Origin: Stenotrophomonas oahuensis
Lineage (GTDB): Bacteria > Pseudomonadota > Gammaproteobacteria > Xanthomonadales > Xanthomonadaceae
NCBI RefSeq assembly: GCF_031834595.1
Contig: NZ_CP115541.1
Coordinates: forward strand, 186,001-250,000
Length of the DNA: 64,000 nucleotides
Direction of reading: 5' to 3'
This document shows, piece after piece, positions 8,735-16,793 of the stretch. The notes below the pieces were generated by a model that saw only the letters and a list, made by a program, of their open reading frames with translations, was not told the DNA's origin and searched no databases. A program made the translations under genes and the position numbers. The first letter of the stretch is position 1. Each line of letters begins with the position of its first letter.

Positions 8735-9901
8735 ATGAACACACCCCTCAATCGCAGACCCTTGAAGATTCTGCACACCGAAGCCGCCAAGGGATTTGGC
8801 GGCCAGGAAATCTATATCTACCGCCACATGCTGGCGATGCGCGAGCGTGGCCACGATGTCTCGCTGCTGTGCCAGCCGGGTTCACGCCTGGGCGATATCG
8901 CGCGCGATGCCGGCTTCACCGTGCATTCGCTGAAGATGGGTGGGCTGCTGCGCCTGGTGCGCGGGGTCTGGTCGGTCTCACGACTGGTGCGCCGCCAGCG
9001 CTACGACGTGGTCAACACCACCAGCCGCCGTGATGCATTGATCGCCGCCGCCGGCGCTCGATTGGCGCATGCGCCGCTGGTGGTGCGTTCGCGCCACCTG
9101 ATGAGCCCGGTCAACTCGCTGCTGACCTATACCGGACTGCCACACCGGGTGCTGACGGTGAGCAGCTTCGTGAAGCAGATGCTGGTCACGCGCGGCGTGG
9201 CGGATGCGCATGTGGGCATCGTGCCGCCGATCGCGGTCCCCATGCAGTGGACCGAGGATGACGGCAGCGACGCGTGGCAGTGCCTGCAGAACACCCGCGC
9301 CGAGGTCCGCCGTGAGCTGGGCTTTACCGACGACCAGGTGGTGGTGGGCTGCGTGGCGGTGCTGCGTGAGCCGAAAGGCCACATCGACCTGCTGCGCGCC
9401 ATCGCTCCGCTGTGCCGGCAGCATCCGCAGCTGCAACTGGTGGTGGTGGGCGATGGCCAACCGATGATGGACCGGCTGAAGTCGCTGCGCGCGGAGCTGG
9501 GGATCGAATCGCAGGTGCACCTGCTGGGCTACCGGATGGGTGCGTGCCGGCTGATGACCGGTTTTGACATCTTCGCGCTGGCCACGCACAAGGAAGCGGC
9601 CGGCACGGTATTTCTGGAAGCGGCCTACGTTGGCGTGCCGATCGTGGCGACACGGGTGGGCGGTGTGCCGGAAATGGTAGTGGAAGGCAGCAATGCGCTG
9701 CTGGCCCCGCTGGGCGACAGCGCGGCGCTGACCACGGCGCTGCAGGCGCTGGTAGAGGATCCGGCGCGTCGGCAGAAGATGGGGCGAGCAGGCTGGGACT
9801 GGATGCGCAACGCGCACCGGTTCACTCCGACGGGGCACACCGAGGCCACCGAGCACTATTATCACCAGTGGCTGAAGGAGCTGGGACATGGCAAACGCTA
9901 G
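8735..9901 (+). CDS. glycosyltransferase family 4
   Basis: This 388-residue GT-B fold enzyme probably adds a sugar to LPS core, O-antigen or another surface glycan in the cytoplasm. The N-terminal acceptor domain has TEAAKGFGGQE. The C-terminal nucleotide-sugar domain starts near VVGCVAVLREPKGH and has the E-x7-E element (EAAGTVFLE) followed by GVPIVATRVGGVPE. It begins 18 bases after the YejM-like gene and overlaps the deacetylase gene by 14 bases, so the three are read as one operon. Donor and acceptor are unknown. Confidence 0.88.
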   Translation: MNTPLNRRPLKILHTEAAKGFGGQEIYIYRHMLAMRERGHDVSLLCQPGSRLGDIARDAGFTVHSLKMGGLLRLVRGVWSVSRLVRRQRYDVVNTTSRRDALIAAAGARLAHAPLVVRSRHLMSPVNSLLTYTGLPHRVLTVSSFVKQMLVTRGVADAHVGIVPPIAVPMQWTEDDGSDAWQCLQNTRAEVRRELGFTDDQVVVGCVAVLREPKGHIDLLRAIAPLCRQHPQLQLVVVGDGQPMMDRLKSLRAELGIESQVHLLGYRMGACRLMTGFDIFALATHKEAAGTVFLEAAYVGVPIVATRVGGVPEMVVEGSNALLAPLGDSAALTTALQALVEDPARRQKMGRAGWDWMRNAHRFTPTGHTEATEHYYHQWLKELGHGKR

Positions 9902-10742
9902 AACGGTACCGGTGCTGATGCACCACCATGTATCGCCTTCGCCGGGGATGATCACGGTGTCGCCGGAAAACTTCGAAAGCCAGATTGCGTGGCTGGCGCG
10001 CAACGGATGGACGTCGTTGACGCTGGCGCAGTACGCGGACTTCCTGGCGGGCAAGCCGGTACCGCGCAAGTCGATTGTGATCACCTTCGACGATGGCTAC
10101 CTGGACAACTGGGTGTACGCGCACCCGATCCTGAAGAAGTACAACATGCACGCGGTGGTGTTCGTGGTGACGGGCTGGATGGGCGAAGGCCCGATCCGCC
10201 CGCACGCGGGCGAGCCGGGTGCGGTGCTGCCGGCAACACCGGACCATCGCGGCTGCGAGGCGGCGATCCTGCGCGAGAACCGCCACGACGAGGTGATGAT
10301 GCGCTGGAGCGAGGCCCGGGCGATGATTGCCGAGGGCACGTTCGAGGTGCATTGCCACACGCACACGCACACGCGCTGGATGAAACAGGACATCAGCCGC
10401 GACGAGAAGCGCGCGGGCATCCGCGGTGATCTGTCGCGCGCGCGCGAGGTGCTGCAGGAGAAGCTGGGCGAGGCCTCGGACACGCTGTGCTGGCCCTACG
10501 GCGACTTCGACGAGGATTACCTGCCAATCGCCCGCGAGCAGGGCTTCCGCTACCTGCACACAACGCATCCGTTCGGTCGCAACGTGGTCGGCGGCAATCC
10601 CGAGCACATCTACCGCTTCGCGATCCGCAACCGCCCGGCCAGCTGGCTGCGCAAGCGCATCGCCTGGAGCTACCACCCTCTGATCGCCCCGGTGTTCAAC
10701 CGGTTCAAGGCGCGCCAGAAGAAGATGGCTCCCGGGCCCTGA
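9888..10742 (+). CDS. polysaccharide deacetylase family protein (NodB homology)
   Basis: This 284-residue protein has the carbohydrate esterase 4 core: the catalytic base and metal ligand in TFDDGY (D68, D69), and metal-binding histidines in HCHTHTH (155-161). There is no signal peptide, so it is probably cytoplasmic or acts on lipid-linked sugars. A YWD-like block (CWPYGDFDEDY) completes the barrel. It overlaps the glycosyltransferase, with AAGGAG eight bases before its ATG. Together they suggest N-deacetylation of an LPS or core sugar; this is inference from context. Confidence 0.88.
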   Translation: MANARTVPVLMHHHVSPSPGMITVSPENFESQIAWLARNGWTSLTLAQYADFLAGKPVPRKSIVITFDDGYLDNWVYAHPILKKYNMHAVVFVVTGWMGEGPIRPHAGEPGAVLPATPDHRGCEAAILRENRHDEVMMRWSEARAMIAEGTFEVHCHTHTHTRWMKQDISRDEKRAGIRGDLSRAREVLQEKLGEASDTLCWPYGDFDEDYLPIAREQGFRYLHTTHPFGRNVVGGNPEHIYRFAIRNRPASWLRKRIAWSYHPLIAPVFNRFKARQKKMAPGP

Positions 10743-10743
10743 T

Positions 10744-10830
10744 TGCGATTGCACAATCTCTTCGGCGCCGCATTTTGACTGCAACTGCACAATCGCTTCG
10801 ACGCCGCATTTTGACTGCAATTGCACAATC
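10744..10830. repeat. 36-bp tandem repeat, about 2.3 copies
   Basis: Immediately after the deacetylase stop, a 36-base unit starting GCACAATC is repeated at 10751, 10787 and 10823 (the last copy partial), with few mismatches. Each unit includes CGCCGCATTTTGACTGCAA. It abuts the SMAG palindrome that opens the left arm of the inverted-repeat island. Confidence 0.85.
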
Positions 10831-11102
10831 TACGTAGAGCCGGGCTTGCCCGGCTGCTGTTGGATTCGTGCGAACAGCCCTCGGCTCACGCCCCCCCTGG
10901 CTTGGCGGCTCGGGATGGGCGTTCCGGGGGACGCCGCAAGTACGTCCCTGTAGGCTCAGTCGCGGCATCCATGCCGCTCATGCCCCCTCCAGCCCACCCC
11001 GACCCGCCATAGACAGGTCATCGGTGGCCACGGGAAATCAAACGCCTGCCCATGCGCTGCCCCTGCTTCGGTGGGATCGGTCGAAAGACGATCGCCGTGA
11101 AC
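10831..11102. repeat. left arm of inverted composite repeat (starts with SMAG palindrome)
   Basis: The arm opens with a GTAG-headed palindrome (AGCCGGGC-TT-GCCCGGCT, 10838-10855). Bases 10831-10889 are almost perfectly the reverse complement of 12069-12127. Further modules (CCCACCCCGACCCGCC, CGGTGGCCACGG, GGTGGGATCGGTCGA with CGATCGCCGTGAA) recur in the right arm in inverted order. No credible gene is seen in the arm. Confidence 0.85.
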
Positions 11103-11460
11103 GCACCATCGGTCTTTAACGCATGAACCAAAATCGAAGCCGCACTTCGTGATGCCGAATGCCACACGGACCAATCACGACACCTCTGCCTTCTCGCTCG
11201 CGCCTGAAAACTGCAACATCGATCACGCTTCCCAACATCCACCATTTCATGCCACATACGCCAAAACCGCGCCTGACCCGTCATGCCCCCGGTGTCATGC
11301 GTCATTTGCGACGCGCGAATTTCACGTTCCCGCCATAAAGACGAAAGCCGCTGAACGGCTTCGATCATTCGCTGACTCTTGTTCGATGCTATGGTGTGCA
11401 CACGAAGCGTAGCAACTTCTGAAAAACACACATTTCCAGTTGTTTTTGATGAGGTTTGCC

Positions 11461-11574
11461 ATGCAGAAGCAATGGGCTGCCATGCCCGAAATCCCACCCG
11501 CCTATCACCCTTGCCCCGACATGAGCGTTCGACCGAGTTGCTTCGGTGCAGAAGTGCAGGAGGTCTGCCAATGA
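11461..11574 (+). CDS. 37-residue small protein, unrecognised
   Basis: This short open frame starts MQKQWAAMPEIPPAYHPCP and ends EVQEVCQ. GAGG stands six bases before the ATG, and its stop overlaps the ATG of the next small gene as ATGA, which supports real translation. It contains four cysteines or histidines in its middle but matches no family I recognise. It lies in the less GC-rich core of the island bounded by inverted repeats. It could be a leader peptide that couples translation of the downstream gene, or a small toxin; neither can be shown from sequence. Confidence 0.5.
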   Translation: MQKQWAAMPEIPPAYHPCPDMSVRPSCFGAEVQEVCQ

Positions 11575-11753
11575 AAAGGCCAGCTTGGGTGCGAGTAAAG
11601 GTGGAACAGAGTCTGCGCCGACAGTTCAAGAAGGTGGCACGAAACAGAGGTCAGTATCCGGCCGAGATGATCCGGGGCTACATGCAGCGGTGTGTGGATG
11701 AAGCGCCGAAGGTGCCGGCAGATGGCGCGGATGGTTCCCAGCGCGATGATTGA
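11571..11753 (+). CDS. 60-residue ribbon-helix-helix-like small protein
   Basis: The protein begins MKRPAWVRVKVEQSLRRQF and looks like a ribbon-helix-helix DNA-binding unit: a short strand (WVRVKV), then helix A (SLRRQFKKVARN) and helix B (YPAEMIRGYMQRCVDE), then a charged tail. A strong AGGAGG lies eight bases before the ATG. The frame is open further upstream to 11379, but the ribosome site and the ATGA overlap with the 37-residue gene favour this start. RHH proteins of this size are usually antitoxins or small plasmid/phage repressors. No toxin-like partner is obvious. The fold call is inference from a short sequence. Confidence 0.6.
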   Translation: MKRPAWVRVKVEQSLRRQFKKVARNRGQYPAEMIRGYMQRCVDEAPKVPADGADGSQRDD

Positions 11754-11831
11754 CGGCCGTCCGTTCGTAAGCGGTGTTGGCAGGTCAGGCGCGGATTCGA
11801 TCCGGGGTCATGCGTTACCGGGCGCGGCAGA

Positions 11832-12127
11832 TTTCACGGCGATCGTCTTTCGACCGATCCCACCAAAGCAGGTCAAGGCCCGGGCAGGTCAAGAGCCGGA
11901 TGAGCGATGCCTTGGTTTTGATTTTCCGTGGCCACCGATAACCCATCGAAGGTGGGTCGGGGTGGGTTTGCGGGACCGTCAAAAACATGGATGTTTTTGA
12001 CGAGCCCCCATGGATGGGTTTACGGCGTGTCCCGCAAACCCACCCCGACCCGCCAAACCAGGGATGCAGTGAACCGAGGGTTGTTCGCACGAATCCAACA
12101 GCAGCCGGGCAAGCCCGGCTCTACGTA
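11832..12127. repeat. right arm of inverted composite repeat (ends with SMAG palindrome)
   Basis: This is the inverted counterpart of 10831-11102. In order it holds TTCACGGCGATCGTC...CGATCCCACC, CGTGGCCACCG, GGTGGGTCGGGGTGGG, a 24-base perfect hairpin at 11978-12001 around ACATGGATGT, the CATGGATGGGTTTACGG block also seen at 5597, CCGAGGGTTGTTCGCACG and a SMAG palindrome ending CTAC at 12124. It ends 15 bases before the glmM stop and may act as its terminator. Confidence 0.85.
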
Positions 12128-12142
12128 GGTCGTGCAATCAAA

Positions 12143-13510
12143 TCAGGAGGCGGCTGCAGCTTTTACCGCGCCGGAGAGGCTGTCCAGCGTGGCCTGCATC
12201 AGCTCGGCGCTGTCGGCCTCGACGGTGACGCGGACCACCGGCTCGGTGCCGGAGGGGCGCAGGAAGGCGCGGCCGCGGCCTTTGACCGCCTGCTGCGCGT
12301 CGGCCAGGGCCGACTGCACGCCTTCGGACTGCACGATCGCCTTGGCTGACACGCCGGCCAGACGCACGTTGACCGTCTTCTGCGGCACCTTGGTGATGTC
12401 GGACAACGCAGCGCGCAGGGTCTTGCCCTCGCGACGCAGCACTTCCAATACCTGCAGTGCGCTGACGATGGCGTCGCCCGTGGTTGCACGGTCCAGGCAC
12501 AGCAGGTGGCCAGAGGCTTCACCGCCGAGCACACCACCACCTTCCACCAGTGCCTGATGCACATAGCGGTCGCCCACGTTGCTGCGCACGAACGGCAGGC
12601 CCAGGCGCTCCAGCGCCTGTTCCAGGCCGAAGTTGGTCATCAGCGTGCCCACCACCGGGCCACGCAGACGGCCGTTGCGCTGCCAGGAAGCGGCCAGCAC
12701 ATACAGCAGGTCGTCCCCGTCCACCGGGTTGCCCTGGTCATCGGCCATCAGCACGCGGTCGCCGTCGCCGTCGAACGCAATGCCCAGGTCCGCCCCCACT
12801 TCGCGCACCTTCGCCGCCAGATTGTCGATGTGCATCGACCCCACGCCGTCGTTGATGTTCACGCCGTTGGGCTCAGCACCGATAGCGGTGACCTCTGCAC
12901 CCAGCTCGCGGAACAGCAGCGGCGCGATGTGGTACGTCGCACCGTGCGCACAGTCGAGCACGATCTTCAGGCCGCGCAGGTCGAACTTGCGCGGCACGCT
13001 GGCCTTGCAGAACTCGATGTAACGGCCGACCGCATCACGCGCGCGGGCCGCCTTGCCCAGACGGTCGGATTCGGCGGTGGTGAACTCGCTGTCCAGCGCC
13101 GCTTCCAGCGCCAGCTCGGTTGCATCGTCCAGCTTTTCGCCATCGGCCGAGAAGAACTTGATGCCGTTGTCGTAATGCGGGTTGTGCGACGCGCTGATCA
13201 CAATGCCTGCGTCCGCACCCAGGGTGCGGGTCAGGAACGCCACAGCCGGGGTCGGCATCGGGCCCAGCAGCTGCACGTCGGCACCCGCCGCGACCAGCCC
13301 GGCTTCGAGTGCCGCTTCAAACATGTAGCCAGAGATACGCGTGTCCTTGCCGATCACCACCACCGGGCGATGGCCCGGACGGTGACCGTTGCGCTCGGTC
13401 AGCACGCGACCCAGCGCGTTACCCAGGCGCAGCACGAAATCGGCGGAAATGACGCCCTCGCCGACCCGACCGCGAATGCCGTCGGTGCCGAAATACTTGC
13501 GCGCCCCCAT
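12143..13510 (-). CDS. glmM: phosphoglucosamine mutase
   Basis: The enzyme converts glucosamine 6-phosphate to glucosamine 1-phosphate for UDP-GlcNAc, and so feeds peptidoglycan and LPS synthesis. The 455-residue protein has the N-terminal FGTDGIRG, the phosphoserine loop [12 protein letters not shown] with S108, the metal-binding DGDGDR, the sugar-binding GGEASGH and the C-terminal phosphate-binding [11 protein letters not shown]. Its ATG overlaps the accD stop by one base (TGATG), so the two are co-translated. In enterobacteria glmM lies next to secG; here about 6.8 kb of other DNA separates it from tpiA-secG. Confidence 0.97.
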   Translation of the reverse strand: MGARKYFGTDGIRGRVGEGVISADFVLRLGNALGRVLTERNGHRPGHRPVVVIGKDTRISGYMFEAALEAGLVAAGADVQLLGPMPTPAVAFLTRTLGADAGIVISASHNPHYDNGIKFFSADGEKLDDATELALEAALDSEFTTAESDRLGKAARARDAVGRYIEFCKASVPRKFDLRGLKIVLDCAHGATYHIAPLLFRELGAEVTAIGAEPNGVNINDGVGSMHIDNLAAKVREVGADLGIAFDGDGDRVLMADDQGNPVDGDDLLYVLAASWQRNGRLRGPVVGTLMTNFGLEQALERLGLPFVRSNVGDRYVHQALVEGGGVLGGEASGHLLCLDRATTGDAIVSALQVLEVLRREGKTLRAALSDITKVPQKTVNVRLAGVSAKAIVQSEGVQSALADAQQAVKGRGRAFLRPSGTEPVVRVTVEADSAELMQATLDSLSGAVKAAAAS

Positions 13511-14385
13511 CAGGCAGCGTCCGCCGGCGACTGACGGCCCAGCATGGCCAGCAGGTCGGCCAGACGATCGCGCATTTCGCGGCGGTCGCAGATCTGGTCG
13601 ATCGCGCCGTGCTCCAGCAGGAACTCGGAGCGCTGGAAGCCTTCCGGCAGCTTTTCACGCACGGTCTGCTCGATCACGCGCGGACCGGCGAAGCCGATCA
13701 GCGCCTGCGGCTCGGCAATGTTGATGTCGCCCAGCATCGCGAACGAGGCCGACACGCCACCGGTGGTCGGATGGGTCAGCACCGAGATGTACGGCAGGCC
13801 AGCGTCGCGCAGGCGCCCCAGCGCAGCGGAGGTCTTGGCCATCTGCATCAGCGAGAACAGGCCTTCCTGCATGCGCGCGCCGCCACTGGCGGAGAAGCAG
13901 ACGTAAGGCGCACCGATTTCCAGCGCCTTCTCAGCGGCCAGCGCAAAGCGCTCGCCGACCACAGAACCCATCGAACCGCCCATGAAGGCGAAGTCGAACG
14001 CCGAGGCGACCAGCGGACGGCCCTTCAGCAGGCCCTGCATGGCGATCAGCGCGTCGTACTCGCCGGTGTTCTTCTGCGAGGCCTTGATACGTTCGCCGTA
14101 TTTCTTCTGGTCCTTGAACTTCAGAAGGTCGGTCGGCCCCAGGCGGGCGGCGATCTCAGTGGTGCTGTCGGCGTCGAACAGCGAGGCCAGGCGCGCGCGT
14201 GCGCGGATCGCCATGTGGTGGCCGCACTTCGGGCAGACTTCCAGGTTTTCTTCCAGCTCCGGGCCGTACAGCGCGCTGTTGCAGTTGCTGCACTTTTCCC
14301 ACAGGCCCTCGGGGACGCTGCGCTTCTTGCTGGGAACATTGTCGGTGCGGATGCCCGACGGCATCAGTTTGGTCAGCCAACTCAT
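13510..14385 (-). CDS. accD: acetyl-CoA carboxylase carboxyltransferase subunit beta
   Basis: This subunit joins AccA to transfer the carboxyl group from biotin to acetyl-CoA, giving malonyl-CoA for fatty acids. The 291-residue protein has the N-terminal zinc finger (C32, C35, C51, C54), then the crotonase-like carboxyltransferase core with [23 protein letters not shown] and [12 protein letters not shown] start at 14385 (MSWLTKLMP) was preferred over 14403, which would add six residues. It follows trpA and is coupled to glmM. Confidence 0.96.
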   Translation of the reverse strand: MSWLTKLMPSGIRTDNVPSKKRSVPEGLWEKCSNCNSALYGPELEENLEVCPKCGHHMAIRARARLASLFDADSTTEIAARLGPTDLLKFKDQKKYGERIKASQKNTGEYDALIAMQGLLKGRPLVASAFDFAFMGGSMGSVVGERFALAAEKALEIGAPYVCFSASGGARMQEGLFSLMQMAKTSAALGRLRDAGLPYISVLTHPTTGGVSASFAMLGDINIAEPQALIGFAGPRVIEQTVREKLPEGFQRSEFLLEHGAIDQICDRREMRDRLADLLAMLGRQSPADAA

Positions 14386-14526
14386 GCTTGTTGATACGTC
14401 CATTCAGGGCGGCCCGAAGGCCGCAAAGGCGGACAGTCTAGCTCACCCGCCGTTGAGCCGGGATCCCTACGGGGGCGTGTGGAGGGGGTGTGAATGCCGC
14501 GTGGAACGTTTGTTCAGGGCTTCCGC

Positions 14527-14608
14527 CGCACGACCAACGGTCGTGCGCTACCGGCCGGGCAGGCAGAGCCGATGTGTTGCCCGGTAGCGCACGACCGTTG
14601 GTCGTGCG
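14527..14608. repeat. inverted pair of SMAG-type palindromes
   Basis: Two copies of the CACGACCAACGGTCGTG palindrome lie head to head, the first ending CTAC (14551) and the second starting GTAG (14584). Together they form arms of about 30 bp (to 14608) around a short loop, able to fold as one long hairpin between accD and trpA. It occupies most of the 231-base gap, which otherwise shows no gene. Confidence 0.85.
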
Positions 14609-14616
14609 CGGCCATG

Positions 14617-15432
14617 TCAGGCGGCACCGTCCAGCGCCTTGCGGAGGGGTTCAAGGAACGTCTTTGCTACCGCAGCTGCGGCGTCCGGGCCATCGGCCTC
14701 CGCCAACGCCGCCACCAACGCGCTGCCGACCACCACGCCGTCGGCTTCCTTGGCCATCGCCGCCGCACTGGCCGCATCCTTGATGCCGAAGCCGGCTATC
14801 ACCGGCACCGACGAACGCCCGCGCAGGGTGCGCAAACGGGCACCGGCGGCATCGCTGTCGAGGCGATCAGAGGCACCCGTCACGCCGGCAAAGCTCACGT
14901 AATACAGGTAGCCACGCGCCATTGCTGAGAGCTGGTCCAGACGGGCATCCGCGGTGGTCGGCGAAGCCAGCAGGATCAAGGCCAAGCCAGCCTGCTCAAA
15001 GATGGCCAGGGTTTCTTCCGCTTCTTCCGGCGGCAGATCCACCAGCAGCACGCCATCCACCCCGGCGCTGATCGCGTCTTGGGCGAAGCACTCGGTCCCG
15101 CGGATCTCGATCGGATTCAGGTAACCCATCAATACCACCGGCGTGGTCGCGTCATCACGGCGGAACTCGCGCACGGCATCCAGCACATAGGTCAAACCCG
15201 CCCCCCGCGCCAGCGCGCGCTCGGAACTGCGCTGGATGGTGGGGCCGTCGGCCATCGGGTCGGAGAACGGCACGCCGAGCTCGATTACATCGGCACCGGC
15301 GGCGGCCAGCGCGTGCATCACCGGCACGGTCGCGTCCAGACCGGGATCACCAGCGGTGACGAAGGGAATCAGCGCCTTGCGGCCAGTGGCGCGCAGGCGG
15401 GCAAAACAGGCATCAATACGGTCAACGGACAT
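14617..15432 (-). CDS. trpA: tryptophan synthase alpha chain
   Basis: This subunit cleaves indole-3-glycerol phosphate and passes indole through a tunnel to TrpB. The 271-residue TIM barrel has the catalytic E51 in VIELGVPFSDP and D62 in MADGPTIQ. It also has the phosphate-binding GFGIKDA and GSALV motifs near the C-terminus. It lies 42 bases downstream of trpB and is co-transcribed with it. The gene is intact and of normal length. Confidence 0.97.
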   Translation of the reverse strand: MSVDRIDACFARLRATGRKALIPFVTAGDPGLDATVPVMHALAAAGADVIELGVPFSDPMADGPTIQRSSERALARGAGLTYVLDAVREFRRDDATTPVVLMGYLNPIEIRGTECFAQDAISAGVDGVLLVDLPPEEAEETLAIFEQAGLALILLASPTTADARLDQLSAMARGYLYYVSFAGVTGASDRLDSDAAGARLRTLRGRSSVPVIAGFGIKDAASAAAMAKEADGVVVGSALVAALAEADGPDAAAAVAKTFLEPLRKALDGAA

Positions 15433-15474
15433 GTCAGGCGCGTTCCAGAGTCAGTTCAATTGCGTGGCGGGCGG

Positions 15475-16698
15475 TCACAGCACCAGGCCTTCGCGGGCGG
15501 CGATGGTATGCACGTCCTTGTCGCCACGGCCAGACAGGTTGCACAGCACCAGCTTGTCTTTGGGCAGCTCGCGCGCCAGTTTGATCGCCTGCGCCACTGC
15601 ATGGCTGGACTCCAACGCGGCGAGGATGCCTTCGCTGTGCGCCAGCTGGTGGAACGCGGCCAGCGCTTCCTCGTCGGTGACGCCGACGTACTGGGCGCGA
15701 CCGGTATCGGCCAGGAACGCATGCTCCGGGCCCACACCCGGGTAATCCAGGCCCGCGGACACCGAATGGGTTTCGATGATCTGGCCGTCGTCGTCGCAGA
15801 TCACATAGGTGCGGTTGCCATGCAGCACGCCCGGGCGGCCGGCCGCGATGGATGCGGCGTGGCGACCGGTTTCGATGCCGTCGCCTGCGGCTTCAGCGCC
15901 GACAATGCGCACGTCGCGGTCGTTGAGGAAGGCATGGAACAGCCCGATGGCGTTGCTGCCACCGCCGACGCAGGCGGTGATGGCGTCGGGCAGACGGCCG
16001 TAATCGTTGAGCATCTGCGCACGCGCTTCGCGGCCGACGATGGCGTTGAAGTCACGCACCATGCGCGGGTACGGGTCCGGGCCGGCCACCGTGCCGATGA
16101 TGTAGAAGGTGTCGCGCACGTTGGTGACCCAGTCGCGCATGGCTTCGTTGAGCGCGTCCTTCAGCGTGGCCGAGCCGGAGGTGACCGGCACTACCGTCGC
16201 ACCGAGCAGCTTCATGCGGTAGACGTTGATCTTCTGCCGCTCGATGTCGGTGGCCCCCATGTAAACCACGCATTCCAGGCCCAGGCGCGCGGCGACGGTG
16301 GCACTGGCAACGCCGTGCTGGCCGGCACCGGTCTCGGCAATGATGCGCTTCTTGCCCATCCGCGCGGCCAGCAGGGCCTGGCCGATGGTGTTGTTGATCT
16401 TGTGCGCGCCGGTGTGGTTCAGGTCTTCGCGCTTGAGCAGGATCTGCGCACCGCCGACCTGCTGGCTGAGCCGCTCGGCGTGGTAGATCGGGCTGGGCCG
16501 GCCCACGTAGTGGGTCAGGTCCTTGTCGTAGGCGGCGATGAAGCTGGGATCCTGGCGTGCCTGGTCGTAGGCGGCGGCCAGTTCCTGCAGCGGCCCGATC
16601 AGGGTTTCAGCGACGAAGCTGCCGCCGTACCGACCGAAATGGCCGTTGGCGTCCGGGTAGGCGTGGAAATCGGTGACAGGCGTTGGGGATGCGGACAT
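15475..16698 (-). CDS. trpB: tryptophan synthase beta chain
   Basis: This PLP enzyme condenses indole and serine to tryptophan. The 407-residue protein begins its conserved core with [15 protein letters not shown]. The PLP lysine is K100 in HTGAHKIN, the catalytic glutamate lies in ETGAGQHG, and the PLP phosphate is held by the glycine-rich [10 protein letters not shown]. The ATG is 95 bases from the divergent LysR gene, and the shared gap carries palindromes that may be regulator sites. trpF is far upstream (28.5 kb), beyond the flotillin module. Confidence 0.97.
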   Translation of the reverse strand: MSASPTPVTDFHAYPDANGHFGRYGGSFVAETLIGPLQELAAAYDQARQDPSFIAAYDKDLTHYVGRPSPIYHAERLSQQVGGAQILLKREDLNHTGAHKINNTIGQALLAARMGKKRIIAETGAGQHGVASATVAARLGLECVVYMGATDIERQKINVYRMKLLGATVVPVTSGSATLKDALNEAMRDWVTNVRDTFYIIGTVAGPDPYPRMVRDFNAIVGREARAQMLNDYGRLPDAITACVGGGSNAIGLFHAFLNDRDVRIVGAEAAGDGIETGRHAASIAAGRPGVLHGNRTYVICDDDGQIIETHSVSAGLDYPGVGPEHAFLADTGRAQYVGVTDEEALAAFHQLAHSEGILAALESSHAVAQAIKLARELPKDKLVLCNLSGRGDKDVHTIAAREGLVL

Positions 16699-16742
16699 GA
16701 CGCGACAGCCGGTAGAGACAGGGCTTCACTCTAACGCACGTA

Positions 16743-16785
16743 TCCTGACCGGAATATCGATATTATCTGGCATGACCTGTCAGGA
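16743..16785. promoter_or_regulatory. candidate operator between trpB and the LysR gene
   Basis: Within the 95-base divergent gap, TCCTGAC (16743-16749) is matched by GTCAGGA (16779-16785), and between them is a perfect 12-base palindrome AATATCGATATT (16753-16764). The stretch is AT-rich compared with its surroundings. Such nested symmetry next to a LysR gene is typical of a binding site. The assignment is inference. Confidence 0.5.
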
Positions 16786-16793
16786 AAACTCAC

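Noticed and set aside
10744..10830. Possible CRISPR array
   Set aside because: The units are directly tandem with no unique spacers, and no cas genes are near.
11018..11629. 203-codon minus frame in the island between the inverted arms
   Set aside because: Its end is a translation of the composite repeat (the same FTAIVFRPIPPKQ reading appears from other copies), and it overlaps the better-supported small genes on plus.
10831..12127. Classical insertion sequence or integron
   Set aside because: No transposase or integrase is encoded, and no target-site duplication could be recognised at the arm tips.
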